From: JANSYA01 sp965243385 | GTDB lineage: Bacteria; Spirochaetota; Leptospiria; Leptospirales; Leptonemataceae | Reading direction: 5' to 3' | Length of the DNA: 64,000 nt | Assembly (NCBI GenBank): GCA_965243385.1 | Contig: CBDEUV010000002.1 | Location: 5,146,001-5,210,000, forward strand | Shown here: piece by piece, positions 1 to 10,800 of the stretch | Numbering within the stretch: position 1 is the stretch's first letter | Layout: each line of letters begins with the position of its first letter | Translations under genes and position numbers: made by a program | The notes under the pieces: generated by a model | The model's database searches: none | What the model saw: the letters and a program-made list of their open reading frames with translations, nothing else | Told to the model about the DNA's origin: nothing

Positions 1-1179
1 TCTCAAGAACCGGCGCACGCGCTCCGCCCGGTATGCCGGGCGCTCCAGTCCGGGGTCGTGCGCCCGCGCTGCGGGCCGCGCACGTGAAAACGCGAGCAGT
101 TCCGCGCTGCGCTCGTCAAATCGATCGGCAAGTTCGCTTTCGGAGAAGCTTTCGCCGCGCTGCTGGTAGTCGTACACCAGGCAGGCGAGCAGATGGCTCG
201 CCAGCAGCACCGTACGTTCGCCCATTTCGTGGCGTCCCCGCGCCAGGAATTCCGCGACTTCGGTCTTCGCGCCGGGGGCCGGCGTCGGCGGATGCAGATT
301 GATAAAGGCGGCGATGCGCCCCATCCGGTCGGGGCACAATTCGTCGTAGCTCAGCGAACCGAAGATCGTGGGCGCCTGTTTGCGAAAGGCGAAGACGCCC
401 AGAAAATCGTGCAATTCGGCGATGCCGCCGTCGTGCCGGTAGCCGCCTTCCGGCATGATGAAAAAAAGTCGGTTTCGTTGATCCATATCCTGCTGCACCT
501 GGATGAGCGAGTGCAGAGTTTCGCGATTCGCGAATTTTACGAATTCCTTATACGATTTGCCGGTGATGCGCGGCCCGGCGAAGAGCGGGTCGTGAAAATC
601 CGCCTCGCTGTGCGGAATGTCCCGCCCTTCGCGATACACCGGGTAGGCGTTTACGTCGGCGAAGGTTCTGCGCAAGAATCCGCCGACGCGATGCGCGAAA
701 AATCGCGCCGGCGGCCGCAGAAAGAAACCCGCCACGCCGCGTTTGCAGAAAGCCGGCACCATGTCGCGATACGCGTACATCGCGCTGAAGAGTCCGGCCT
801 GGGCGATCAGAGTGATGTCATGAAAACGATCGAAGGGCCGCGCGGCGATCAATTCGACGATGGCGGCGACGTCGTGAATCTTTTTGTGCGAAAGCGCCAG
901 GATCGGCGCGTGTTCGCTGCGCGCCGGCAGATGATCGTAACCCCGCACGTAGACCTCTTCGATCATGCGCGGGGCCCGGATCATACGCTGGATGCGGCGG
1001 GCCTGTCGAACCGCGGCCGGCGAGATCAATTCCGCGACGCGCTCGTTCGCCAGATTGCGCGCGGCTTCCGGAACCGCTCGCACAAAACCCCCGTCTCCGG
1101 CCGCTGCAATTTCTTCCGCAACCGCTTCCACTTCCGCGTGGCCCGAACGCCGGCCGAATATTTTCTTAAATGCAGACAT
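1..1179 (-). CDS. PlsC-like glycerolipid acyltransferase (C-terminus cut by window edge)
   Basis: The first 393 codons of a gene that runs off the left edge. The start is the ATG at 1179 (MSAFKKIFGRR), with GGAG about 7 bases upstream. Acyltransferase block I is visible as HKKIHD (H-x4-D, near residue 100) and block III as FIMPEGGYR (near residue 245, in place of the usual FPEGTR). This is the pattern of enzymes that move an acyl chain onto glycerol-3-phosphate or lysophosphatidate at the membrane. The spacing of the blocks is longer than in a minimal PlsC, so a GPAT-like or other divergent member is equally possible. It is transcribed divergently from the AraC regulator at 1284. The exact substrate cannot be told. 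Confidence 0.7.
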   Translation of the reverse strand, partial: MSAFKKIFGRRSGHAEVEAVAEEIAAAGDGGFVRAVPEAARNLANERVAELISPAAVRQARRIQRMIRAPRMIEEVYVRGYDHLPARSEHAPILALSHKKIHDVAAIVELIAARPFDRFHDITLIAQAGLFSAMYAYRDMVPAFCKRGVAGFFLRPPARFFAHRVGGFLRRTFADVNAYPVYREGRDIPHSEADFHDPLFAGPRITGKSYKEFVKFANRETLHSLIQVQQDMDQRNRLFFIMPEGGYRHDGGIAELHDFLGVFAFRKQAPTIFGSLSYDELCPDRMGRIAAFINLHPPTPAPGAKTEVAEFLARGRHEMGERTVLLASHLLACLVYDYQQRGESFSESELADRFDERSAELLAFSRARPAARAHDPGLERPAYRAERVRRFLR

Positions 1180-1283
1180 GCGCTCCGTGCGTAAATGGAC
1201 ACTGATTTCGTGGCCGCCGCAACTTCTTTTTGCTCCGGAAAAACGATGACAGTCACCGGACGCGCCTTCAATCTGGCGGCCTC

Positions 1284-2429
1284 ATGGCGTCTGTTGTCGT
1301 TCTCTTGCTGCCGTCCGCGTTTTTGTTGCTCGTATTCGCCGCCGGAGAGCTGGCTGTGCCGCAGCCGCGCCGGCGCAATGCGATGCTGGCGCTGATCTTC
1401 GTGGGTTTCGCGCTGATCCTGGCGCGGGCCTATCTGCTCTTTTCGGGCAGGATGCTTTCCGTTCCCATTCTGTACGAAACTACGCTGCCCATGAATTTCT
1501 GGATCGGGCCGCTGCTTTATTTTTATATCCGCGAGGCGCTGGGCCTGGCCGCTTCCGATCGTGAACCGCGACTCTGGTCGATAAGATTTCTCCTGCATTT
1601 CGTGCCGGGCCTCCTCGTGCTGATTCTATTGATTCCCAATTTTCTGCAAAGTGACGCGATTCTAATCGAGCGCATTACTGCCGTGCTGAATTATTTGAAC
1701 GGCGCGGGGCCGCTTCCCCGGGATCCGTACGGAATGCTTCTGCCGTTCAGTATTCTGCACGCGGCGTCCTATCTCGGTTTGATTATGCGGGATATGATCC
1801 TGCTTTTGAACGTGAAGAGCCTGCGTCACGAAAGCACCGTGCGCGCCTTCCTGCTCGTCGCCGGCATCGCCTTCTTGAGTTCTACGCTCGCGATCGTGGG
1901 TATGGCGCTCGCCCGGCGCGAGTTAATGGAGTTTTCTATCGGCCTGCTGGCCAGCATTCCGCCGCTGCTGTACGTCTTTCAACGCCGTTTCCCGCGCTTC
2001 TTCAACGATCTCGAAAGCCTCTTGCAAAAAGAAAAGGAACGCGCGCGCTACCAGCGTTCGCAGCTTGAGGGCGTAAATCTTGAGCTGCTGGAGAGCCGTC
2101 TGGCGGAACTCATGGACCAGGAGCGCGTATTCACCCGCGAAGATCTGAGCCTGCCCGCTCTCGCCGAAATGCTCGAAACGACGCCGCATCAGCTGTCCGA
2201 GTATTTCAACCATGTTCGCAGCATAAACTTCGCGGGGTATATCAACGGCCGGCGCGTCGAAGTCGCCCAGGAATTGCTATTGGCGGACGCGGATCGCACG
2301 GTGCTGTCGATCGCCTATGAGGTCGGCTTTAATTCGAAGTCGGCCTTCAACGAGGCCTTCGCCCGTCACGCGGGAATCAGCCCGACCGCGTTTCGAAAAT
2401 CGGCTTCCGCGCGAAAATCCCGGAATTAG
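1284..2429 (+). CDS. Membrane-embedded AraC-family transcriptional regulator
   Basis: Encodes 381 residues from the ATG at 1284; an earlier in-frame ATG at 1230 would only add a charged tail before the first membrane helix. About seven hydrophobic helices fill residues 2-235. A short basic linker follows, then a C-terminal AraC-type double helix-turn-helix (about residues 275-375; motif IAYEVGFNSKSAFNEAF followed by GISPTAFRKS). The layout suggests a one-component sensor that binds DNA while anchored in the inner membrane. I recall similar 7TM-AraC fusions being frequent in Leptospira and Bacteroidetes. Divergent from the acyltransferase gene, which is a plausible target. The signal is unknown. 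Confidence 0.8.
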   Translation: MASVVVLLLPSAFLLLVFAAGELAVPQPRRRNAMLALIFVGFALILARAYLLFSGRMLSVPILYETTLPMNFWIGPLLYFYIREALGLAASDREPRLWSIRFLLHFVPGLLVLILLIPNFLQSDAILIERITAVLNYLNGAGPLPRDPYGMLLPFSILHAASYLGLIMRDMILLLNVKSLRHESTVRAFLLVAGIAFLSSTLAIVGMALARRELMEFSIGLLASIPPLLYVFQRRFPRFFNDLESLLQKEKERARYQRSQLEGVNLELLESRLAELMDQERVFTREDLSLPALAEMLETTPHQLSEYFNHVRSINFAGYINGRRVEVAQELLLADADRTVLSIAYEVGFNSKSAFNEAFARHAGISPTAFRKSASARKSRN

Positions 2430-2484
2430 GCCGGATTCCTGTTCCGTACGCGGCTGAGGCGCAGATCGCGCTTCGAGCATCGCT

Positions 2485-2516
2485 CGCCCGGATTTATAAA
2501 TCCGGGCGGCTTTTTT
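2485..2516 (+). terminator. Rho-independent terminator after the AraC gene
   Basis: A perfect 12-base inverted repeat (arms 2485-2496 and 2497-2508, AT-rich centre forming the loop) followed by GCTTTTTT. A degenerate copy of the same motif lies just downstream, around 2521-2541. Confidence 0.8.
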
Positions 2517-2577
2517 CGTCCGGTCTTATAGATCCGGGCGCGCGCGGGCGCGAAATAGCTTAGAGTGCGCAGCTATT

Positions 2578-3408
2578 ATGAACGTATTTACCTGCGATGT
2601 CTCCTGGTGGTGCGCGGCGGAAGTCGCGGCCTTTCAGCTGTTTATGAACTCGGTTCGTTATTTCCCGCTGGCCGGCGGCCTGTTATTGGTGGCCTGGATC
2701 TGGAAACGGACGGCGACGCATCGTTTTCGCATTCAGGAAAAATATCCGGACGTCGCGCGCATCTGGTACGAAGTGCGCCGGAGTTTCGCGACTCTATTGG
2801 TATTCACCTGTCTGGGCGTGATCGCCCTCATGAGCAGCAAACTCAATCTAACGCAGCTCTATCTTGATATCGACCGCTACGGCGTGCCGTATCTGCTCTT
2901 CAGTTTTCTCTTATTGACCGCGTGGCATGAAACCTATTTTTACTGGGCCCACCGCCTCATTCACAAAAAGCCCTGGTTCAAGTGGATTCACCGCACTCAT
3001 CACCGCTCGACGAATCCCAGTCCCATGGCCGCGTACTCTTTCAGCGTTCCCGAGGCGATTATGGAAGGCGCCTATCTGACAGTTTTCGTATTCATCGTGC
3101 CCGTTCATCCCGCGATGGTTTTGACCCACGCGCTCATCGCGATGATCATGAATATCTGGTGGCATTCCGGCCTCGAAATCATGCCGTCCGGTTGGACGCG
3201 CGGCCGCTTTACGAAGTGGATCAACACCAGCACGCACCACAATATGCATCACTCGCATTTTAACGGAAACTATTCCCTGTACTTCAATTTCTGGGATCGT
3301 GTCTGCGGCACCAATTTTCCGAAGTATGACGAATATTTCGAAGAAGTCGTTTCGCGCCGCGATCGAGCCGGCGAAGCGTTGAAGGTCCCGGAGCAGCGGG
3401 CGGCGTAG
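2578..3408 (+). CDS. Sterol desaturase / fatty acid hydroxylase family protein
   Basis: A 276-residue integral membrane protein with four or more hydrophobic segments and the histidine clusters of the di-iron fatty acid hydroxylase superfamily (PF04116): HRLIH (near 125), HRTHH (near 138) and HHNMHH (near 225). These residues bind two irons that activate oxygen for hydroxylating or desaturating a lipid. Length and motif order fit bacterial homologues of C5-sterol desaturase. The real substrate may be a fatty acid, carotenoid or sterol-like lipid. It stands alone after a terminator. No strong ribosome site is visible before the ATG. Confidence 0.85.
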   Translation: MNVFTCDVSWWCAAEVAAFQLFMNSVRYFPLAGGLLLVAWIWKRTATHRFRIQEKYPDVARIWYEVRRSFATLLVFTCLGVIALMSSKLNLTQLYLDIDRYGVPYLLFSFLLLTAWHETYFYWAHRLIHKKPWFKWIHRTHHRSTNPSPMAAYSFSVPEAIMEGAYLTVFVFIVPVHPAMVLTHALIAMIMNIWWHSGLEIMPSGWTRGRFTKWINTSTHHNMHHSHFNGNYSLYFNFWDRVCGTNFPKYDEYFEEVVSRRDRAGEALKVPEQRAA

Positions 3409-3694
3409 GGCGAGGACCGGGCGAGTGCGTGGCTGAGCGCGAATGCGGGGCGCGAAGTCCGGAGCCATGGGAGAGTTGCTCCCCGGCCGTACGCGAAGCT
3501 TCAGCCCGGCTATTGAGTTCGGCGTACATGGCGCGTGAAAGTTTCCAGCACTGTGAGCATTCGTCGAAAATGAAAATCGCTTGCAGATAGTTCCAGATTT
3601 GAGAACTCTGCATTGATCCTCAAGCGCCTCCTCCTATCAGAATCAGAGGCTCAGGTGTTCAGGCGATATTTTGAATCGGGCGCATTCAGCATTC
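3409..3694. other. Non-coding gap
   Basis: No convincing gene on either strand. Around 3600 the base composition drops from GC-rich to about half AT, which marks the start of an AT-richer stretch reaching into the end of the giant gene. Confidence 0.5.
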
Positions 3695-4219
3695 ATGAGA
3701 GTCCGGCGTACCCATCTGTTGTTCGGAATGGCCGTGCTTTCGGTCGCGGCAATGGGCCAGAGCGGGTGTTTCCGGTTTGGCTGCCAGCAAGCAGCTCCCA
3801 TTCCGCCACGACAGGCGATCGTGGATCAGGCGGGCGTGCTGGGGCCGCAGGAACTACAGAATCTCACCAATCAGATTCAGAGTATCAGTTCTCAGCTAAA
3901 ACGCCATATAAATATACTGGTGGTTGGTTCAACAGCTCCCTATTCAGTCCAGAACTATACTCTAATGGTCGGTTCGCAATGGGGGCTGGCGCAGGACGAT
4001 CGAGTATTGATAGTCCTGGTAATAGAACAGAAAGAGATTACAATCAGCACGAGTCGGAATCTGGCCGGTTCATTCACGCCGCAGATAAAAGCGCATATAA
4101 TCGATGACATCGTTGCGCCGGAGTTTCGCTCGGGACGTTATTATGCGGGGCTTAACAAAACCTGCAATTACCTGCAGAGGAAATTCGAAAACGAGTCCGG
4201 CCGCATTTCTTACCCGTAA
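3695..4219 (+). CDS. Exported TPM-domain protein (probable lipoprotein)
   Basis: 174 residues. The ATG at 3695 gives a compact signal peptide (MRVRRTHLLFGMAVLS) ending at a cysteine in GQSGC, compatible with a loose spirochaetal lipobox. A TTG at 3671 could add eight residues. After the signal come the features of the TPM domain (PF04536): a start like IVDQAGVLGPQELQNLTNQI, a central ILVVGS strand, and DDRVLIVLVIEQKEITISTS near residue 110. TPM proteins (YgcG, Psb32) are membrane-tethered and some are phosphatases or repair factors. The domain here stops early, near LAGSF and DDIVAPEF. The gene is clearly AT-richer than most of the window. Confidence 0.7.
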   Translation: MRVRRTHLLFGMAVLSVAAMGQSGCFRFGCQQAAPIPPRQAIVDQAGVLGPQELQNLTNQIQSISSQLKRHINILVVGSTAPYSVQNYTLMVGSQWGLAQDDRVLIVLVIEQKEITISTSRNLAGSFTPQIKAHIIDDIVAPEFRSGRYYAGLNKTCNYLQRKFENESGRISYP

Positions 4220-4303
4220 GTTTGACTCTACAGGCCCCGCGCTGGTCCGCCGCAGCGCTGCGTAGTTTTCGTCCGGTCCTCAGGGCTGAAACGGTCTATA
4301 CAG

Positions 4304-4822
4304 ATGACACAATACTATGAGACTGATCTGGCTCCCGGGTCTTTTCTGCAAACTCTGAAGGAGGCCGTTGACGCGTATCGAGCAGAATTCGGAACATTCG
4401 GAAAAGTCTTCTTTGCGCCTTACAACTTCAAGAGCAAGAAAGACCATTTCTTTCTGTATCGGCGTAGATTCTTTTTTAGCGTCCTGGTGGTCGGGTTGCG
4501 TGGTCGGCTCATCGCGAATGATAGGGGTGCCCGGGTCAAAGTCTGGTATTCGCTTTCGCACTTGACAAATGTTCTGCTCGGTCTGCCCGTACTCGTATCG
4601 GCCGTCGTGATGTTCGAGATCGTCGCGGGACTCGGTCCCGGCTATTCCGCGCTGGCGTTGCCCGGCACGGGGCTTGCGGCGGCTTTGGTCTTTTATTTGC
4701 TACGCCGCATAACCTCCCTGGTGCTCCTGCGCTTAAATCCAGGGCTGCTTGCGTTCTTTAAGTCACGAGCATCTTCGCACATCCGTGCGATTGCTCCACC
4801 CGGGCCGGCTGGTTCCGGCTGA
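4304..4822 (+). CDS. Small membrane protein of unknown function
   Basis: 172 residues: a soluble N-terminal part (about 1-85), then two hydrophobic segments (about 92-112 and 120-145) separated by a Gly/Pro turn, and a short basic tail. I recognise no family. It lies 84 bases after the TPM gene on the same strand, so the two probably share a transcript, and it converges on the giant gene, leaving 57 bases between stop codons. Composition is AT-richer than the window average, like its neighbour. Confidence 0.6.
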   Translation: MTQYYETDLAPGSFLQTLKEAVDAYRAEFGTFGKVFFAPYNFKSKKDHFFLYRRRFFFSVLVVGLRGRLIANDRGARVKVWYSLSHLTNVLLGLPVLVSAVVMFEIVAGLGPGYSALALPGTGLAAALVFYLLRRITSLVLLRLNPGLLAFFKSRASSHIRAIAPPGPAGSG

Positions 4823-4879
4823 TTGTCATTTGAGCAACTGCGTTAATCAGTCAATGTTTCGCCTGACGCTACTGCCGGG

Positions 4880-7800
4880 CTAACGGCTCTTCCACCAATT
4901 CCGAATGTCTCTCCGGACCTCCTGAATGGTGACGAATTTTGTGTTTTGCTTTTCGTACCTTTGCCAGGTTGTCGCAGACATTGGAAGCCCGGCCTGAAAT
5001 CCAAGTTGAAAATGGGTGTCACGAATCCGCTGGAAGAACCGGTTTCGGCCGCCGGTTGTTTCTTTTCGCAGGGAAGGCGCTCCAGGCACCCGAAACTCAC
5101 CGACATTGACGCCTGCCTCCGCAACGAGCGGACCCACATCAAGTCCCAGCATCTGGCCATTGGCCTTTTGAATCTGGTTCAATCTTTTGCGACCGGCCCA
5201 GTTTCCGGTGTAGATATCGAATCCCACATGAACGTCCGCCCATGGAGCAATCGCAGGGCTGGGTTTCTGGTTCGGGATATTATTATGGGGTCTACCCAGA
5301 AAATATGCCGCCAGGCTGATCGCATTGGTCGGGATGCCGCCGTCGACAGGGCCCTGCGTGGTCATCAGGCCGCCGCCTTCGATTCCCGCGAATCCAGTGA
5401 TTCGGTAGTCTTTCGACAGGTTCTGTCCGTTTCCGTAACGTCGACCCGGCTCACCTGGTATCAACGGAATCGTCAGGGCGTTCGAAATGTCGATGTTGAG
5501 GAAGGCACCGGAATCATAAGTGACGCCCGTTGAAACCCATTTACCCGTTTTCGGGTCGAATGTGCCAGCGCCCGCTTGAGCGCCGGCACCCCCTGTAATC
5601 ATAAAATTATCGCTCAGGCCTAAGTAATCTGTAACAGGCGCTGTAGTGCTGCTCACCCAGCGTTTCGCGCTTTCGAGACCGTCGCTGCTTGCGTTCCAAC
5701 TGCGTCTGAAGCTGTTGAACGCCCTTTTAAAATCGATGTTAATTCCCGCGTAAGTCACCGCATAAGTTGTTGGCTGAGGCACAATCTTACTCTGCTGGAC
5801 GACGACCTCTTTAGTCTGGCGATTTCGTTCGTACTGAATAATGTCATGCACGCTCACTCCCGCAATTTTTGCATCTCGTTCTACCTGCCAGCGACTCATT
5901 CCAACGGCATTCGCCGCCCGGTTCAATGCAAACGCCTGGTGCGTTTTGCTTGTATAGCTTGCCCCTTCGAAATGAGCGACCGGCTGTCCGTCGTAGATCT
6001 TCTGCTGGATCTTTTGCGCGAACCGGGCGACCATTTCCGGTGGGATCTTGCTCGGGTCGGTGATTCCTGCATTTGCCATTTCGTCGGGATAATTGGCGAA
6101 TACATCCAGCTGCATCTGTTGTTCGAGCGAGTGGCCGTTTTCTCTTGCGATCGTCGCGGCGATATTATCATATCGGGAAGTCGTGCGCCCGTTGTTGTCG
6201 CGCCAGGTGTACCTGGTTTTCGTGCCCAGCGCTTCCATCGTGTTGCGGTTCCGTGCAAGAGCCTCTACGCCGGCCAGTTCTTTTTCGCTGTAAAGACCGC
6301 TCTCTCTCATCTGCCGCAATACGTTGGCCGTCGCTTCTGAACCGACGGTTCCCTTCAGAAGTTTCTTATGCGCGTCTCGAAGTGTTTTGTCGTCCACGTA
6401 GGCGCCGCTGCGGATATAGTTATCCGCGGACTGCCAGCCAAAGCCACGAGCGATCGCCCCGACACCCTTCGCAATATTCGACCCAACGCCCTGGATCTGC
6501 TCCCACTCGCGGCGGAAGAAATTACCGATGCCGCGGATAATGTCCGCCGACTGGTGTTTGTTCGCCGTCTTGCGGGCCTTTTCGGCGACGGCCCGCGCTC
6601 TTTCGCGTGCGGCCGTGGCCCCGTAACCCTCGGCGATGCCGTCCGTAATCGCCGAGGTCGCGACTCCCTGGTAATTCGCGTACTGCGCGCCGATGTTGAT
6701 TTCGATGGCGCGTTCGGTCGCCAGATTCATGGCGGTCTTGACGGCCACGCCGACGAAGCCGCCGATGTTGTTGCCGGCGCTGCCGGCCGCGCTGCTCAAA
6801 ATGCTGCGACCGACGGCGGCCCCGGACGCGCCGGTTTCGTAATTAAAGCCGGTGATCTGGCCTTTCTCGTTGTATTGAGCGGCGCCGGCGGTCGCGTTGA
6901 TGGCGGTGTTTAAGAGTGTGCTGCCGCTGGCGGCGCTCACGAGCGAGGTGGCGAAGCCCAGCGCGGCCTGCTCGGTGCCTTTCATGATTACGCGTCCGGT
7001 ATTCGGATCCACCTGGGTGCTGTCCGCCGCGTAGATCGCCGCCGCGGCGCCGGCGGCCACGGCCCAGCCGGCGGGACCGGAGACGGCTGCGGCGCCGGTG
7101 ATGACGCTTTGAGCGATGGTTTTCACGAAGGTCTTCGTCATATTCGCGCCCTGTTCGCGAATCATGTCGTTGCGGTTCTTCTGCATACTTTGAATCAGGC
7201 CGTTGCGCGCGCGCTCCTGCATGATCAGGTCGTCGAAGATGCCGAGCTGTAGATAAAAGCCCAGAGCCGGACCGCTGAGCCTTTGCGAGCCGGTTCCCAA
7301 TTCGCCGAAGCCCGCTCCGAACTGCGTTTGCAGAAAGATATTTCGCGCGCCGATATTCGAAGCGAAGCTGTTTCCGGCGGCCTGAGTCGCCCGCTGCGTT
7401 TGCTGCTGCGCGGCTTCGTCCGGTCCCTGGCCCACCCAGTATGCGAACTGGCCGATTACGTCCTGGTTACGCGTGGCCATACCGGCCTTGCGCTCTTCTT
7501 CGGTTTTCGCTTTGCCCAGTAGTTTCTCAAAGACGGACTGCGCGGCGAGCTTTTGCGTATAAAAGAAACTTTCGACTTCGACATCGCTTTTGGTTTCCAG
7601 AAACGTAAAGAGGGCGTCGCCTTCGAGAGTGTTAAAACCAACGTCGCTCATTGCCTGCGCGAGGCCGGCCTCCGTATCGAAGTAGACGTAGGCGTCGACC
7701 GCGCCGAAGGTCCGCACGTGCGTACTCGCTTTGATGTACCGTGAACCGGCCTGGACGTAGCCCTGGGACAACGCCGCCGTGCGCGTCTGGTTTTCGACGG

Positions 7801-10800
7801 CTTCGTTCTGATCCTGGATCTGCAGCTTGAAACCGTCTACCAGTCGGCGGTACTGTTCGTACATCTTGACCTTCGCCTGGGTTTTCATGCGCTTCACGTG
7901 TTTATTCATCGCGTCGCGATAGTCCGCGCCGAGCGTACCGGTCCCGGTGTTCGTCCCGGCCAGTTCAGACAGAGCGAGGTTCGTATTAAAGCTCTGGATG
8001 CCGGCGTTGAGCTCTGCCAGCTTTTCGGTGCTGGACGGCAGGCTTTTGTTGATCTCGTCGATGGCTTCGTTGATTTTTGCGTTCCGGTTGATCGTTTCCA
8101 GATTCAGCCCCAGAGAATTCGAGCTGGCGCGAATCTGGTTGTTCAGGGCGTCGATCGCCGCGCTGAGCGTTTCCCGGGCGGTTTCCTGACCGATTTTGGT
8201 GCGAATCTGCTCTTCCCAGTTCTGGCGTTTTTCCAGGTGGGTTTTCGTCGCCGCTTCCCAGTCGGCCCGCGCTTTGCGCTCCTCTGCGTCGCGTTCGCGT
8301 TCCCAGTCGCGCCACTGTTGTAAGAAGCGGTTTTCGGAGTCGCCCCATTGCTCCCGGCCTTTCGCGACTACAGCGTTCATGCGGGTCTTCCAGCTCTCGA
8401 AACGATCGTTCAGCTCCTGTTCGCGCAGCTGCCATTCTTTCAACTGAAGCTGTACGCGTTGATTCAGTTCGGCTTCGAAGATCGCGTTCTGATTCGCCTC
8501 GTATTCTTCGTAGACCATGCGGTAGCCGGTGTATTCATTGCCGCCTTCGACGTGACTGCCCGCGTCCGCGAAGAGTCGGTCGAATGTTCGATCGCGTTCT
8601 TCCAGTACGAAGCGTCGCTCGCCGCTCAGACCGTCGCCGGTCGCCAGATACGCGTCGCGACGCTGATCGCGGAGCTCCTGGCCGTGGGCGACGAGCGAAT
8701 TGAATACCTCGCCCATATTGTAGACGGCGAATTCATCGTTCGCAGGCGGGGGATCGGTGGGCAGCAGTTTCGCGTACTGAAAGCGCGGGTTGCCGGCGTG
8801 GTCGACGCTTTGGATGCGCGTCCATCCGTCGCCGTATGTGCCGCCGTCGAGCGGGCCGGGTTGGGTGTCGGTCAGCGTTTGCGGATTGTAGAGGCGATTG
8901 AAGCTGTCGCGAAATTTCAGATCGACGCTCGTACCGCTCGCGTCGTAAGCGTGGCTTTCTTCCTGCGCGCTCAGTACCAGAGCCGCGCCCCGGCTGTCTT
9001 TGTATTCGGGTGAGCCGGAGGCGCGATCGAACATATATTTTAGATCTTCATCGGTCAGTTTATAGAGATTCTCCGGGCTGTCGTTGTCGGTACGGCTGGC
9101 GCCGAATTGAATCATGCGATCCTTCAGAGTCTGCATATCCGGGACTCTGGTGAAATAGTCCAGTTGCGCCTGGGCCGCTTCGAATTCGTTTTGTTTGTCC
9201 AGAACCTTGCGCACGCTGTCGGTTCCGGAAAGCATGACCGAGTTGCCGAGTTGCAACAGCTGTAGTTGCTTGAGGAGCGCCAGCTTCGCGGTCGCGGCGG
9301 CGACCTGGGCGATGGCTGCGGAGATCATTCCGACTCCGCCCGCGATCAATCCCAATCCCGCGGCGATGACCGCGCTGCCGGCCGCCAGGGCTGCGGTGCC
9401 GAGCGCGATAGGCGGCGGAGCGGCCGGGGCGGTGATAATGCCGGCGGCCAGTCCGAAACCCACCGAAAGCGAGGTGGTGCCCAGGGCCAGCATAGTGGCC
9501 CCCGCTGAGACCGAAAGGGTGCCCGCGGCGATCAGGATGGCTCCGAGCTGGGCCTGAATGACGGCCATCGCCTGGGTCACGATTCTTTCGACCAGGGCCA
9601 TGTCGGCCTGACCGCTGATCGTCAACTGGTTAAAGTAGGATCCGCGAAATCCGTTGAATTCCGCAAAGGGCGGATCGGTCGCGAGCCAGCGGCCGATTGC
9701 TTCGCGTTCGTCCGCCGGGATCGTGTTTCCGATCAGGAGGCCCTGTTGCGCTTCGGTAATCTGCGTCGGCGTAATCTGGATGCTGCCGCCGTTCATGGCC
9801 GCCTGGGTGGCGGCGTCCGCATAGGGACCGGACCACTGGCCCATGCCCCAGTACCAGCCGCGAAACTCCTGATAAAAATTTTGTTCGCCGGCCTGCACTT
9901 TACCCGCCAGGCGCATATAGACCGTGTTTCGCGCTTTCAGATCGGCTTCGTCGCTGTAGCTGCCGAATCGCTGGTCCAGCTCGCGGTCGAATTTCTTTTT
10001 CTTTTCCTGAACGACTCCGCGCAGTCGTTCGACTTCCGCGTTGACGATTTCGTTCGCCTTATGAATGCGCACCATGCGCATGCTGTGCTTGATATGATCC
10101 GCCCGCGCCGCGATCAAATCGCCGTAGCGTTCATGCATTTCGCGCAATACCAGAGCGTCGAGCTCCGTTTCTTCAGCCGCCGCCAGGCTTTCGCGTTCGC
10201 CGTGTTTCGAGTTCTGTAGCTCCAAATAGCGTTCTCGTTCGGCGTCGCTGAGAGGCGGGTAGCTGGTTCCGCCCTCCAGGCCCGCGACGATGCGACTGAA
10301 GTCGGCCAGACGATCCTGGGTTTCCACATTGAACGCCGCTTCGCGCAGTCGTTCGTTCGCGTTTTCCAGCGCGGCGACGGCGATTTCGTATTCGCCGCGC
10401 GCGTCGGCGGAATACTCGTCGAGATCCACGTCGACTTCGGTCGTCGCGGCGAAGAGATAAGGCGTCTCCGCGTATTCTTTTACGGCCAGAGCGGTTTCGT
10501 ATTCATCGTTAGCCTGTTGAAAACCGCGATAAGCGGAGGCCATATCGTTCAAGCGGTTCACATAGCTCTGGTTCGCGGCGGCGTAATTCGTTTGCAGGGC
10601 GTCGCTCGCGTCCGCCAGGTCGGTGACTTCGGTCTGGGCCGCGTCCATTTCGTCGGCGACGTCGGTGTATACGGATTCGAGATAGCTGACCAGGTTCATC
10701 GTGCGCACCTGGCCGCGGCGGGCCGCGTCGGCGAAGGACTGCGCGGCTTCGGAAAATCCGCCCCGGGTGCTGTCGACGGCCTGGCGTTTGCTCTGGAGTT

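Noticed and set aside
193..1194. Long plus-strand open frame of 333 codons
   Set aside because: Antisense to the acyltransferase gene, which has a ribosome site and acyltransferase motifs; the plus frame is rich in Arg/His and shows no domain.
3695..4822. Immunity genes for a toxin tip of the giant protein
   Set aside because: They lie on the opposite strand, converging on the giant gene, while immunity genes usually follow in the same direction; kept only as a composition-based observation.
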